A stretch of 64,000 bases of DNA from Gorsachius magnificus. Lineage: Eukaryota; Chordata; Aves; Pelecaniformes; Ardeidae. The position numbers were made by a program, and so were the translations under genes. The notes below the pieces were generated by a model. That model worked only from the letters and a program-made list of their open reading frames with translations. It had not been told where the DNA came from and did no database searches. Shown here piece after piece: positions 23,259 to 36,345 of the stretch (within the stretch, counting starts at the first letter, position 1; each line of letters opens with the position of its first letter). Location of the stretch: assembly GCA_034008185.1 (NCBI GenBank), contig CM067082.1, forward strand, positions 154,263,895 through 154,327,894, in the 5' to 3' direction.

Positions 23259-26200
23259 AGTTTTCAGAGTCTGTAATGGAAACATAATAGCCATGAGAAT
23301 TTGAGGAGACTTAGGGACATTTTTTCATCCAGGATATTCGTGCATTGATTCAACACTGCTTTTCTATCCCAGCAACCCTTTCCAGCCTGGTGTACTGTGT
23401 CTACTTCACTATCTCTCCATTTCAAACATTCACAAATACAACAATTAATGCCATCTTTATATTTACCCAGTTAACAGAACACACATGCATGCTTCCTGTT
23501 TAAAACTGCAGCACTAAGTCATATGTTTCATAAGACAACTCTCCTTTAAAAATAGCAGTGTGTGTTTGGGAACACTGCCTGCCTGTCCCTGCCATAGGAC
23601 ACCCACCTACCATTGCATTTCCCTATTGTGTTAGCATGAAGCTTTTGACCCTGGAGGTGGAGCCGGACTTTCAAATTCTTCCCTGAAATCCCAGCAGCTG
23701 CACGACCCTCATGGTGAGTGATTTAGTCAATTTATTTTTAGAAAGACTGTTATAAAGAGTCTAAGCCTGTCTTATTTTGTCCAGGAGTTACTCAAGGTAA
23801 ATTGTGCTAGGTAAAGGAAGCTAGACATATTAAACTAGCCTGTGCAACAGCAGATCCAGGCATCACAATTCCTTTCCAGCTGAAGTCAAAGCCAGATTTT
23901 ACCACTGCTGTTGATTTTATACAAAGGACGTTTCACTGCTGTGGTGACAGACAGTAGCACAAAATAAACCAAGGCAAATTACACTCCATTGAAAACAGAG
24001 GTCACTTGGACAGAAAAATTGAGGAAAAGAGAAGAATTGGTTATGCATGATTCCTGTAATCATGCAGGTGCTCCAAAGTAATTTGTTTAACACGTTAGCA
24101 TAGTCTAAACCAAGGATTGTGTGTAATGACCTCCAGGGAGTGCTAAACAAAGCTGTTGGCTGGTTGAGTGTGGTGTGGCAGGTAAGCAAGCAGCTCTCTG
24201 CCATTCATTTGGTGCCTTTTGTTTTGGGATATCTGTGGTCATGGTTTCAAAAGTGCATTGCATCAGTACAATGGAGTCCAAGCATTCATCTATATTCAAA
24301 AGTTAAATGCATTCCCTGGCCCTGGGAAACAACTAGCATAGAACACCCCACATCTGTTGTATTAAATTAGGGGCCCACAACCAAAGAGCTTGTAGGGAAC
24401 AGATGGTAACCTGTTAATTCCTGACCTGTCCAGAAGACGCTTGTTGGCTCAGGCCTCAGCTGTGTTCAGCAGCAACTCTCCTTTGACATGATAGACCATT
24501 ATATTTCCCAAGCTGTTTCCTGGCATGCTTTAATTTCTTAGCGTAGGAAAAACTAAAGGAGGTAAGGATGCAGCTCTGAAGGTGAGACCTTTTGCATTGG
24601 CTTCACCAGGAGTAAAGTCAGGTTTTCACCTGAACATCAGGAAAGTGCCCAGTAACAAGGGATGAGTTCTCTGAGAAACTGAAGCCAAGCAGTGAACACT
24701 CAGGATGGTTCAGGCATGCAGCTCTGCCCCAGGTGTAACTTAAATTGCCTTACAAGCCAACCACTGTTGCAGTGCTTGGGGAGGAAACCTTGACAGACCT
24801 TGAAGTCAGTGGGATTTTTTCCCCTCAATACTTAATGCAAATCCTAGAAAAAAACCCAAGGAAATATTCCTCTGCCTCCCCTTGCCATGTGAGATTCAGA
24901 CCTCTGTCCCCAGGGATCCTTTGGGCTCTGAAGCCTACTTTTGTGGCAGTAATTAATTACAGCTAGAAGTGCTTGAATCAAGAGAAGAAAGTATTTCTGA
25001 TGTGTTCTTCTCTTCAGCATTTCCTACTGGTCAGCTCAGTGAGTGTGAGTAGTCTGAATTGCAGCTGGTGCCCAAGTCAACATGGGAAGTTTGAATAATC
25101 TCAACACTGGTCCCAACGCTGGATTTGTCCCTTTGTCACTAAATTATGCTGTGTACCAGTAGACTGATCTTTTTAACTAAATAACATTCCCAATTATTGG
25201 ATTAAAACCCATGTGATATCTTTCTAGTTTCTTTCATAGTTTCATAACAATCCTTCAGCTCTAAATTAAGGCAGATTAAATCTACATATTTGCTTATACT
25301 TGCTAAACCACAAATCCTACTGTCAGTTCTGAATGCTCAGTTTAAAAGTCTAATCAAGCCTGACGTTTTCACAAGACACTTCACACAAGATTCTTGGAAA
25401 GGTGCTCCTCAACCCAGTGGATTATTGAATTAATTGTCAGTAGTAGTGCCATTGCTGTATATAGATGGGAAAAGGAAAGCAAAACAGCTCACTGACTTGG
25501 AATCGAGACAGTCCCCTGAGGATATTAATGTCGCTAAGTCCATAAAGGGATTTTAGAGTTCAATAAAAATAGAAACAAAGTCAATGCCTTGTTTAAAAAG
25601 ACGAGAAAGGTCACCCATACTTGATCAGGGCAATTCAGGGAAAGAGAGCACAGAGGGAATTGTAACACATTCGTCAAGAGTGAACAAATAACCTTAAATG
25701 AGTGATTTATTCTTCTGTTTCTGATTGTAAATTGCCTTGGTCCAACAGTTATTACTCCTTTCCCTTCCCCATCTTCCCCCTCCCTGAAATTCCTATCAAA
25801 ACACTTCAGGGAGTAACCCACGCTCTCCAGTCTGCTCACAAGCAGTTTATTGCCAGAACACAATATATGATATTGAAGAATCAGCTTGGTTGGACAGGTT
25901 GCGGTAGGTTTCTGAGTCTTCCTTGGAAGAGGATAACTTTTCAGATGAGTTATCCTTGCATTGCAGAGAGCCATGTTTACAAATCTGAAAGGAGCAATTA
26001 GCAGTAAATAGCCTCTTCTGGGTAATGAGCTTTTATGCTTCTAAGAACTAGGCTTAATTGAAGAACAAGCAGTTGTTTTGTCCTCCAAGCCACTGGAGCC
26101 TGCTGAAGAGGGAGGAGGTTTTTTGTGTGGTGTTTTATGTCAGTTCTTGTGTAAGGTCCCGTCAGATGTGTTTACTCAGCTAATACCAGTTGTGATTTTT

Positions 26201-27000
26201 TTTCATTTCTTTTGGCTGGGATTGTTTTGCAATATTCATTAAAAAAAAAATGAGCTGTTCCAGCCCTTCTTGCATTTAGTAACATTGCTATAGACATCAG
26301 CACATCAAAAAAAATAGACCTGTTCAGACACCTGTATATAACCCTTCTCCTCTCTATAGTACTGGGTTACAAGGGCCCCAGAGGTGTCAGTGGAATGATG
26401 TGACTAAGGTGGCCTCCGCGCCTGCTGTAGCATCCAGAGGGTGACCAGCAGCTACTGGGGGGGCCTCCATGAGTGCTGACCTGTGCTGGGTGAAGGATTT
26501 GAAACAGTTGACACCAGACACGGGATTTTGCTCTGCTGTAGCCAATAATTCTCCTGCCCCTCATGCCTTTGGGGAGGGTACGTGCTTGCTCACAGCACTG
26601 CCCAGAGCAGATGCAGCTTCCTTCCTGCCGTGGTTTTCCTTACGTTTGGAAAGGCAGGAACACTACGCAATTTACAGAGCTGGAAATTTTTGGCCTTGTT
26701 GGACAGGCCAGGTAATCAAACCTGACCATTATTCAAGCAGTATTATTGCAGTGTATCTCCTGACAAATTTCCCTCCAGGGTTTTTCAGGTACTGACAAGC
26801 TTCTACAGTGGTTATACTAACAACAGCAGCTAGTTCATATGCCTGTGCCAGTCGGATTCTGCTTCCTCCCAGAGACCTTTCTTGTATTGTGCATATGTGT
26901 TTATGAAACCAGAATGTTGTTTTCTGTGTATTGAGTCTTTGTATTTCTAAGAACTGTGACTAACTAGGAGAAGACCTGTCATTCCTCTGTTGCTGCAAAC
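23259..27000. other. Unique-looking AT-rich DNA
   Basis: No gene is recognised. The longest open frame, on the minus strand at 25534-25974 (146 codons), has no known motif and ends in a Leu/Phe-rich tail of the kind AT-rich DNA produces. An A10 run lies near 26240-26250 and an A8 run near 26307. A short G-run occurs at about 26457-26463. Confidence 0.45.
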
Positions 27001-30000
27001 CTGTTCAGACACACACATACCCACACAACGCTCTCTCCTGGGCAATGGTACAGCTGTTCTTTTATTTCTGATAATTGTTTTATTATTGTTATTCAGCTAA
27101 CATGAAAGCTGGGTGGTTGAAAATAAGCAGACAACTAAAGCAAATAGTGTCTAGAGGACAGTGAATGGACTGGAGAAAAAAAGAATTATTATACTAAAGT
27201 GCTCTTAAATGGTACCGACCGATCAAAGGCTAAACCTTACACTCTGCACCAGCTCCCCACAGGGATACAGGAGTCTGAGTGTGAGTGCAAGTCCATGGTC
27301 TAAATCTGACAGGAGGGAGATTTGCATGGCAGTCCCAAAGCTCGTGGGATAAACAGCAAACTATTACTCCTTTACTCAGACCCTTCCTTGACCAGACATT
27401 ACAACCCTGTTGAAATGCTGTGCTCATTTCCATAAAAAACCCAAAACTTTTGCAGGGAAAATAATAATAAAAAAAAATGCCAGTAATTTCTTGTCCAGAC
27501 TTTCTTAGGATCCCATTAGCCTCTATCAGAGCAATCTCTTCTCTAGGTCTTTTCTCGATCTAATTTATTTGCTGGTATTAGTTAACAAATGAGAAGGGTT
27601 CTGATATGATTTGATCCCACATGTAAGCATTAGCGAAGCTGCAGCACAAACCAGAGTTCTGCAAATAGATATGTAAATGTACAAGAAATTGCTTGTTTCC
27701 TGCAGTCAAGAGGTAATTTATGTATGCGATCCATCACTCCTCACAGAACTCTCTACTGACAGGTTAACAAAACTTCTGGGACACCATGAAATCCAGGATG
27801 AAGACAGTAATGTGTATTCATGAGGCTGATGGCATCTGGGATGGCACTGGTGTAGAGAGGTATGTGGTGTGATGCCAGGGTACTGGGCACTACCAAAGAA
27901 CACAATGGCATTTACTCACCCATAACAAAAATACACAAGAGGCCATATGAACAAATCCAACCCAAGAAAAGTTACAGTTCCTGGTCATCTATCTATTGTG
28001 TGTGCAGCCAAATGGCCTATAGCAGGGAAGGATATAATCTCATACTTAAATCTGCAGAGGGTCTTATGTTTATAGAATCACAGTGTTTCTAGCAATGCTC
28101 AAAGGTAAGGATACTCATAATTCTCTTCCATAATCCAGTGCTGACATCTCAAAATAAGGCTTGCAGCAAAGCCCCCGTGCCAATACAGCCCAACATCCAA
28201 TGTGTGCTCATTCACCGGGTGCGGAGCTGCAGAGGGGGTCCACCTCACATGCTGCAGCTCACGCTGCGCGGGAGCGACTGTACGGATCTGTAGGTTCTCC
28301 AACCCTGTTGGGGTTGTTTTCCTCCCTGTTCATCATTTTTAAAAGTGGATGTGGGAGACAGCTGGCTCAAATTCCACACCCACCCACACCACTAGCATTT
28401 TCCTGCCTCCGTGTCAACAGTTGACAAGCCTAGATTGTGAAGTGCTTCAGGAATAGTGAAAAAGTTGAGCCTGCTATGCTGAGAAAACCTTTATTCCCCT
28501 GAAGGAATGATACATAAGCCATTTTAAGCTATTTTATTGGATGGTGCATATAGCTATGGATTTGACTGACTGTAACGTAAATCAAGTTTTTTAAACAATA
28601 TCAAAAAATACAGTAGTTTTGTTAATATGAAGAATCCTTAAACAGCAGAGGAGACTGAGTATGTATACATTTTATTTTTGGTCATTTAAACTATGAATAT
28701 TGAAGACATGTTCAGCAAGTATTTGCTCCTGGTTTTAAATAAACCTTGGCTTATCCTGATATCCCTACCATGTTTGTTTTGTGCAACAATCCAGAGAAAG
28801 AATTTATTTGTCAGATCACATCTGTGAGTGATTCTTGGTCTGTACTTTCTTTACAAGCATCCGTTACGTAGGTTTGAACACAGGGATTCAAAGTTCAGGA
28901 TGTGTTGGGCAGATGCTGTGCATTTCGGTTCCTTGCACAGGGAGCAGAGCTATTAGAATTGCATTTCCTCAGGGAATAATTATATTTACAAATTTCAAAT
29001 ATGGCCTCTGCAAATACGCTTGAGTACTAACCTAAATTGCTTTGTTCCCACAAGCACAGCAGATGATTTTATCTTCCATTGAACTGCCCAGTTAGCCCCT
29101 CCTTTTTCACAGCTACACTACATTACTTCACCACCTTCTTGTAGGAGCTACAGAAGCAAGAAATAGTTTATCACCTGGCATCTTCCCTAAGAGACAGACT
29201 ATAGAAAATATTTCATGTCAGTAATTCACACTGTTCAGCGTAAAGTCAATCAAATTCCAACTTACCCCACAAGGAAAACTTACCACAAACTTCAGTGCAC
29301 ACTAGGTCTCCCAATCCCTAGGCACTCCATTCTTTGTAGAAGGCCTCGTCACAGCTTCTTTCTCCCTCTGTACACCACTGCCACTATGGCCAATTAGATA
29401 TTTAAATCAGCTTCACTTGGCAAAGATAACTAGAACTGGATTGAAAAAAAAATTGCCTGCTAGAAAGTGCTGGGAGATTTCTCTACTCACTGGCCGAATG
29501 ATCAGCAAATCCTTTTGAAGATTTCAGTTTACTAAGGGCAGGCATAGGAACGAGTCTTGTAGAACTGACATAAATCTCAGCTTTTTCTAAGGTTTGTGGA
29601 CATCAGGCAATAGGATGGACTATTTAGTTCCTCAAATAGGTGCCAGAGAAAAGACAATATATTTTGGGTGTTAAAATTTAATTATCAACATTTATTACCA
29701 AAGAAACAGTTTAATGGAAAACTGAATTGACCACGATTTTTCCTTGAGCAGAAGAGTGGAGGAAAAAGCCCGAAATATATTTTCTGTCCATGATGCAAAA
29801 TTGTCTCTTGTTACAGCCTTGCCAAAAAAACAGTGCTGCTAGACCAGATATTGGCTTTTCCCTTCAGCGAAGCCAGCCTGCACTCCAGGCCACTCTAGGA
29901 AAGGTCCTACTTTGCTTGGACTGCATTCATGGGATCCAGTTTTGTGAAAGGCTGAAGGAAATGAGCCAAATATTCTCTCCATGTGCCCACCTCAGATGGA

Positions 30001-30345
30001 TAGAGCTATGGTATATGGCCAATGCATCCAAGATTTGGTGGTAGAGCACAGGTCCAGGGGCGGAAAAGATGACCTTCTGTAACAAGCATCAAAAGGACAA
30101 GTCTGGGCACTGTTGTCCAGTCTCCATCTTTCCTTATTGTTAGACATCATTCTATCTATGCCCAGAAAATGGCAGGAAATCTTCAACAGCATCAGGAACA
30201 ACATGAATTCCTGAAAAACTCTACAAATATCCTATAAATAATAGCGATTCTTTACTGACAGACAGTTCCAAGTTCTGACATTTAACATGTTCTTCATTTG
30301 TGAGATGAGTCCTATGGGTACCGTAAAGTGTCATTTTGTTCAATC
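27001..30345. other. Unique-looking AT-rich DNA with a small CpG pocket
   Basis: No gene or transposon is recognised. CA-rich words occur at 27008-27029. A pocket with several CpGs lies at 28215-28285, standing out from CpG-poor surroundings but far shorter than a typical CpG island. Small frames on both strands have no assignable product. Confidence 0.45.
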
Positions 30346-30678
30346 AGAATCATAGAATCATTTAGGTTGGAAAAGACCTTTAAGATCATCTAGTCCAACC
30401 TTTAACCTAACCCTGCCATCCCACCACTAAGCCATGTCCCTAAGGACCTCACCTACCCTTCTTTTAAATCCCTCCAGGTATGGGGACTTGACCACCTCCC
30501 TGGGCAGCCCATTCCAGAGCCTGACAACCCTTTCTGTGAAGAAATTTTTCCTAATGTCCAACCTAAACCTGCCCTGGCGTAACTTCAGACCATTTGCCCT
30601 CGTCCTATCGTCTGTTACCAGGGAGAAGAGGCCGACCCCCACCTTGCTACAGCCTCCTGTCAGGTAGTTGTAGAGTGA
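30346..30678 (-). mobile_element. Young CR1 3' fragment
   Basis: Read on the minus strand, this is the C-terminal part of CR1 ORF2 followed by the 3' UTR, with the tail at the left end (AATCATAGAATCAT at 30347-30361). The frame at 30427-30642 is open for 71 codons to its natural stop and includes [20 protein letters not shown] and LPREVV. The element is 5'-truncated at about 30665-30678, just after the codons for TGGC. It differs from the 31.9-kb copy at only scattered positions, so the insertion is comparatively recent. Confidence 0.93.
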
Positions 30679-31923
30679 ATGTCATGTAGTATCAATTCAG
30701 CACCTTGAAATATATGTCGATTATACCATATGGCAGTATTTAGAAAGCAAACTCGGAACAGAACTTGATAATGAAGCCATTGCTGTTGTCCACCCAGTTC
30801 TTGCCGGGGTATTAACTCCTAGCACAGGCAGTGTACGCTAGATGTGTTACCTCTCTTTCTCCTCTTTCTTCCCAAGCTTAGATGTCAGACAGACAATTAA
30901 GATGAGTTAAAAAGTGTCAGTGAGTGGGATTCATCAGGCCAGATACAGATGACCACAGTGCCACATTTCAGCTTTTGCCTGGATTCTCTGCATAGATAAT
31001 GAGAAGGAATAGGTGCTTTCTGGGTATTATTCATCTTCCCCCAAACAGACTTTTAAAATATGACAGGTGATTTGTGCCCTAAAATTTCCCATTTCTCTGC
31101 ATTGACGAATGAAGCACCAAGCAACGTGCTCAGCTGTAGATATCTACAAGCTTGCCCATTTTAGCTGTGTGGTAATGGTGCATGCTTACAGCCCCTGGGA
31201 AATAGGAAGTAATTTATTTTGGGGCACAGCTGTCAGTGAAGGGAGTCTGGAATAATTTGTATTGCCTGCCATTTGCCCTGGGATAACAACAAGTGCACGG
31301 ACAACTCGGCTGAAGTTTGATAACTTATTAGGCCTTGGTAACATGATTACATTTGTAAGTCCTCAGGATAGCCATAAGAAAGGAATATAAAGAAAGATGA
31401 AGTGTTCTGTATTCTCTCCAACCAGACTCACACCTCTACACGAGCTGTGTGGAAGGAAAGTCATAGAAGTACAGTGTCAGCCAGCAAGATAAAAGAACAC
31501 ATTTCCAGCTGATTTTTCTTGTCCAAAATCACAGCAGCTGAAGAACACATTCGGCCTTTCTGCAGAAAAAAAATAACATCCTTCCCCAATAATTCATGAC
31601 TAAGGAGATATCTTAATGTATATTGGAGATAAAAAATAGTCATAGCAACACCTCTGTGGGCTGTAATGGTGCCATGTGTGATTTCATGAGCTGAGAGCTG
31701 GTGTCCATCGCTGAAGTTGTTGGTTCTACAAGAGGCATGTGGCAGGCAGTGAGGAATCTGTTAATGTCTCTGTTCTCCAGGTTGTCAGGAAACTGTTTGC
31801 AAGGTTTTCCAGGAGTTTCTTGCAGCAATTCTTGATATGCTGAACACTGATTTTCCAATAATATCTTACCATGTATAGCTACAAACAAAAGCATAAGCAA
31901 TAAACAAGATGTGAAGAGATTTG
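30679..31923. other. AT-rich DNA between two CR1 copies
   Basis: This 1.2-kb stretch separates two same-orientation, same-subfamily CR1 insertions. I recognise no gene, tandem repeat or older transposon in it. A short A7 run lies near 31567. Confidence 0.5.
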
Positions 31924-33060
31924 TAGAATCATAGAATCATAGAATCACCTCGGTTGGAAAAGACCTTTAAGATCATCGAGTCCAACCGTTAACCTAGCAC
32001 TGCCATCCCACCACTAAACCATGTCCCTAAGCACCTCATCTATCCTTCTTTTAAATACCTCCAGGGATGAGGACTCCACCACCTCCCTGGGCAGCCCATT
32101 CCAGAGCCTGACAACCCTCTCGGTGAAGAAGTTTTTCCTAATGTCTAGCCTAAACCTGCCCTGGCGCAGCTTCAAGCCATTCCCCCTTGTCCTATCATCT
32201 GTTACCAGGGAGAAGAGGCCGACCCCCACCTCACTACAGCCTCCTTTCAGGTAGCTGTAGAGGGCGATCAGGTCTCCCCTCAGCCTCCTCTTCTCCAGAC
32301 TAAACACCCCCAGTTCCCTCAGCCGCTCCTCGTATGACTTGTGTTCCAGACCCCTCACCAGCTTGGTTGCTCTCCTCTGGACCTGTTCCAGCAAGGCAAC
32401 ATCTTTCTTGTAGTGAGGGGCCCAAAACTGAACACAGTATTCGAGGTGCGGCCTCACCAGCACCGAGTACAGGGGCACAATCACTTCCCTGCTCCTGCTG
32501 GCCACACTATTCCTGATACAGGCCAGGATGCCATTGGCCTTCTTGGCCACCTGGGCACACTGCTGGCTCATATTCAGCCAGCTGTCAATCAGTACCCCCA
32601 GGTCTTTTTCCATCAGGGAGCTTTCCAGCCACTCTTCGCCAAGCCTGTAGTGCTGCATGGGGTTGTTGTGACCAAAGTGCAGGACCCGGCACTTGGCCTT
32701 GTTGAACCTCATACAATTGGCCTTGGCCCATGGATCCAGCCTGTCCAGGTCCTTCTGCAGAGCCCTCCTCCCCTCCAGCAGATCATCACTCCCACCCAGT
32801 TTGGTGTCATCTGCAAATTTACTGAGGGCACACTCAATCCCCTCATCCAGGTCATTGATAAAGATATTAAACAAGACTGGCCCTAGAACTGAGCCCTGGG
32901 GGACACCGCTTGTGACCGGCCGCCAACTGGATTTAGCTCCATTCACCACGACTCTCTGGGCTCGGCCACCCAGCCAGTTTTTAACCCAGCGAAGAGTATA
33001 TCCATCTAGGCCATGAACTGCCAGCTTCTCCAGGAACTTCGTAATGATTATAGAGAGTGA
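31924..33060 (-). mobile_element. Young 5'-truncated CR1 with open ORF2 frame
   Basis: This is the longest CR1 copy here, about 1.1 kb, on the minus strand. The tail is at the left end, with three AGAATCAT units at 31925-31948. Next come the 3' UTR and then an uninterrupted reverse-transcriptase reading frame reaching the truncated 5' end near 33050. The truncation falls within the reverse-transcriptase domain, so the endonuclease, ORF1 and promoter are absent and the copy cannot move by itself. It lies directly against an older minus-strand CR1 starting near 33125. The absence of frameshifts and stops suggests a recent insertion. Confidence 0.95.
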
Positions 33061-33078
33061 AGATGGAACCACGGTCAA
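32014..33078 (-). pseudogene. CR1 ORF2 reverse transcriptase, C-terminal 345 codons or so
   Basis: The minus-strand frame holds the C-terminal half of the CR1 ORF2 reverse transcriptase, which copies CR1 RNA at the insertion site. In the 354-codon frame, [14 protein letters not shown] lies at residues 57-70 and the catalytic FADD box at 88-91 (32806-32817). The thumb and connector follow, with EYCVQFWAP near 220 and [19 protein letters not shown] near 305-325, and the protein ends in EVLRDMV at its natural stop. The first nine or so residues derive from flanking DNA, and the ATG at 33076-33078 is fortuitous. The endonuclease and the N-terminal catalytic Asp-containing motif are lost, so it is non-functional despite being open throughout. 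Confidence 0.93.
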
Positions 33079-33124
33079 AGAAATTTATCAAATTTCATGA
33101 ATGTCTGTTGCCTTAAGTCTCTCC

Positions 33125-33455
33125 TCCTTGGCTGGAAGAGGCCTCTCTATGCCTCCAGTCCAACCTCCTGCTTGAAGCAGGACTATCACAAACATTAGGT
33201 TAACTCAGATGTGGTTTTACCTAGAGAAGTCTTGGGTGGTGAGTCAAGGATGGACATCTGACAACTTAGCAACCTATTCCTCTGCTACCCTTCCCTGCTA
33301 ATGGAAATGTCATACTCAGCATCCAGCCCAAACTGCTGAAGCTGTGGTTGTTGCCCTTTGTTATATCCACTGCCAGTGCTGACAAGAGTTTGACTCCTGT
33401 ATCTCTGCATCTCACTTTCAGCGTTAGGTCTCTCCTCCTCTTTTTTTTTTTTTCT
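33125..33455 (-). mobile_element. Old CR1 fragment, minus strand
   Basis: GGCTGGAAGAGGCCTCTCTA, CAGTCCAACCTCCTGCTTGAAGCAGGAC and, further right, GTTGTTGCCCTTTGTTATATCCACTGCCAG are reverse complements of CR1 3' UTR and ORF2 end sequences. Many substitutions and small gaps mark it as an old copy. It ends near a T13 run at 33441-33453. The young CR1 at 31924-33060 inserted almost exactly at its 3' side, or the two were brought together by deletion. Confidence 0.8.
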
Positions 33456-35635
33456 GCCAGCAACAGTATCTCAAGTTCCTTCCCTACTCCCCCATCAAAG
33501 ATATCTGGCAGACTGTGATGTTACTGAAGAGGGTGATCTTGTGCTGACAGAAAACCTGTGTATGGGGATGAAGTTAATGAATCTCATGATATCCCACACT
33601 CCATCTCTAATACCGGTGTTTGGCAAACTGCTGCATGTGAAGGGAAGAAAAGAGACATTCCTAATGCATCCTTGCTGCAGTGATAGTTTTCCTTCATGTC
33701 TGACTTTTGTGCTAAATGTGAGGCTTGGCACAGATAATACATTAAATAGAAAGAACTTCTGCATAAGTTTTAATGTACATAAACATGATTTTCTGGTTTT
33801 GGTCAGCCAAGTCATTCGTGTTTCAGCTAGATCTGGCCTTGGTGTTCTGATAGAAGGACTCATTTTTATGGCCATACCGTCTCACCTGGAGTGACCACAG
33901 GTTTCCAGTGCATACTTCCTCACAGCCATTGACTGAACGTGACTGGTAGATAGGTTTGACCTGAAACCCTCAGCACTATTTAATCTGGCTCTTCTGGTCA
34001 GTTAGTTTACAGATTGACTCCGTGATCCAGATGTTCCTACTCCTTCTTTCCCAGGACTCACTGAGCAGGACCAGACCTTCTGCAAATGCCGTTGCAGTGG
34101 TTTGTTTTACTCTGCTAGTCACAGCTGCCATCTGACTTCAGCATGAAGTTTAGAGGTTTGTTTGCCAGGTTAAACAGCAACGTTGACATTCAGTTTCCTT
34201 GACTGACCCCCACCTTGATGTTCATCAGTTCTGTGTACTCCTGACACAGTTCCATATGAATGCCGACATTTCTGTACAGGTCTTGAATCAGTTTTTAGGA
34301 CCCAAGTGTCACTTCGTCTGCACACAAAGCTGCAGGATCTGCAGGTTTTCTGATCATCTGGGGACTGTGACAACTCTCTGTCCTGTGCTAGTCAGGAACA
34401 CTTCTGTCAGCTTGGCTGTAACTATTTCCAAAGTCACAGCACCATCGACCTGACAATCACAGGGCTCCAACCATTGATGCTCTGGACCACACTATCTTGG
34501 CTTTAGATGGAACAAAACTCCTTTCTGCTGCTTCCCATCAGTCACAGCTTGAACAGCAGTGCTAACTGTGTCACCAGAGAGACACGGCCAGAATGAACTG
34601 TTTGGATCCATTTGGAGTTTTTAATTTCTGTCATGTCTTTATACACCCTCTTTGCTGAGATCAGTATTTCAAAGGTCTACTCCAGCTGATCCCAGCAAAT
34701 GGCATCATGTTTCTCTCCTCCATGTGGTCTCTACAAGCCTCCACTGATGGGAGCTCATATTGGAGTGACTTCTTGTTGTCAAGACAGAGGGTTAAAAGTT
34801 TTCCTTTGCTTTGAAGAGAGGCTGATAATGAACAAACACATCTTTCCTTGTGTGCCTGCTAAGCCAAGACTAAGTTTTCTGAGCGAGGTCTGGTGCCATG
34901 CCAATGATATTTCTGCTTCTTTTGAGAGGTGACCTCCTGATGGAAGTTAGAGAGGATGTCCTTCCCTCCCTATCCTGTGTACAGAATTTCTGAGCAGGCT
35001 TTAACGTAACTTTTAATACTGGATATACTTCTGAAGAGAGCACAGATTTTTAAATGCTGTCATCTCCACGTGGCTGAGTTTATGGAGCATGTAACATTAC
35101 ACTCAAAATGGAATAGACTTAATTGAATTATCCACACTCTTATAAAGCCACTTATCACCACAAGCTGCATGACATGCAAACAGAGGTGCATGAATTCCCA
35201 CAATTCCTCCCGCAACATGGAAAATTATTATAATCTGTGGCTGCAGATGAAGGGATAGAAGATAGCATCTTCTGAAATCTCTAAGTGATTTTTAGGATCC
35301 ACTTAGAAGACTTCCTATGATTTATCCAGGATATCAAAGGAAAAGATCTTAAAGCCACTGGCTAAGCCAACAGATCTATGTCCAATAGCAGGCACAAAGG
35401 TAACCCTTATCTACAGGGAAGGCTGCTAGGCAGCATGAGGTATTGCTGGGGTATGAACTGCTACAGGTAGACCTCAAGATCACCGTTAAATGCATACCTA
35501 AATCCCTTGAAACTTATGTGTTTTTTTCATGCAAATTGCAGAAAAGAGCACCAGATATTTGAGAAAAAAAAATCCTGTAATCCTTTAAAAATGTTTTATG
35601 AAAGTCTTGAGAAAAATACCAACAAGCTGTTATTC
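33456..35635. other. Unique-looking DNA, no gene recognised
   Basis: The composition is slightly richer in C and T than the neighbours, with many CTG/CAG words, but no frame longer than 126 codons exists and none carries a known domain. It might hold an unrecognised ancient element. I see no terminal repeats or tail that would prove one. Confidence 0.4.
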
Positions 35636-35880
35636 TAGAATCACAGAATAATTCATGTTGGAAGACATGTCTGGATGTCTCTGAACTGGCTGCAGCAATA
35701 GTTCTGAAGTTACAGCAGGTTGCCCATGGCTTTGTCCAATCAAGCTCTGAAAACTCACAAGAAACCTGTTCCAATGTTTGGCAACTTTGAGGTGAAAAAT
35801 ATATTTTCTGTTCCTATAATTATTTGGCTTGAGGTGGTCAAACCCCTTTTCACAGGTAATTCTTGGAGCCATTCTAGGTG
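35636..35880 (-). mobile_element. Old CR1 3' fragment, minus strand
   Basis: TAGAATCACAGAATAATTCATGTTGGAAGACATGTCTGGA is a diverged reverse complement of the CR1 tail and UTR. The minus-strand frame behind it, at 35630-35899, contains RNRKYIFHLKVAKHWNRFL, a recognisable variant of the CR1 segment otherwise written [18 protein letters not shown] in the young copies. The short segment of frame has stayed open by chance despite the divergence. Confidence 0.85.
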
Positions 35881-36328
35881 GAACAGGTTTTAAACCCATG
35901 CATCATTCCAGTACATATGGACAAGGATTCTGTCTGAAGTCTCTAAAAGTGGGTAAATATGACTATCTCTCTTCACTCACCCTCCATTACGATACTTCCC
36001 TCCACCCTCCACACACCCCCCTTTGGAACATGTACCTAGGACAGAGACACACTCATTGTAGTTCCATGGCAATTTTAACCCAGCTTAAGTCCACTTTGCC
36101 TTTCCTGTTTATTTCTATTATTTTTCTGCCCATTGTCTGGTGGATCATTTTCCATGTTCCCATTGGAACCTCATTCAAAGCAGAAAATCAACCCCAGCTC
36201 TTCTGTCCTGGGCTGTGGTGGTGCATCCCCCCCCCCACCTCCGCCCCCCCCAGCCTTTTCTCTCTTCAGCCACTTTGTGACCTCAGGAATTCCTGCCAGA
36301 CCATGGCCTTTGTATGGTGAGTTGGTCA

Positions 36329-36345
36329 GTTAAGGACCCCTTAAC
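36329..36345. other. Perfect 7-bp hairpin
   Basis: GTTAAGG and CCTTAAC flank a 3-base loop. It sits immediately left of the proposed LTR boundary at 36346. Its role, if any, is unknown. Confidence 0.7.

Noticed and set aside
25534..25974. 146-codon minus-strand frame
   Set aside because: There is no known motif, and the overlapping plus-strand frame is equally open. Nothing marks it as coding.
32341..32886. 181-codon plus-strand frame
   Set aside because: It is antisense to the CR1 reverse-transcriptase frame at 32014-33078.
33456..35635. Ancient LINE or pseudogene in the CTG-rich stretch
   Set aside because: No tail, terminal repeats or protein similarity could be found by eye.
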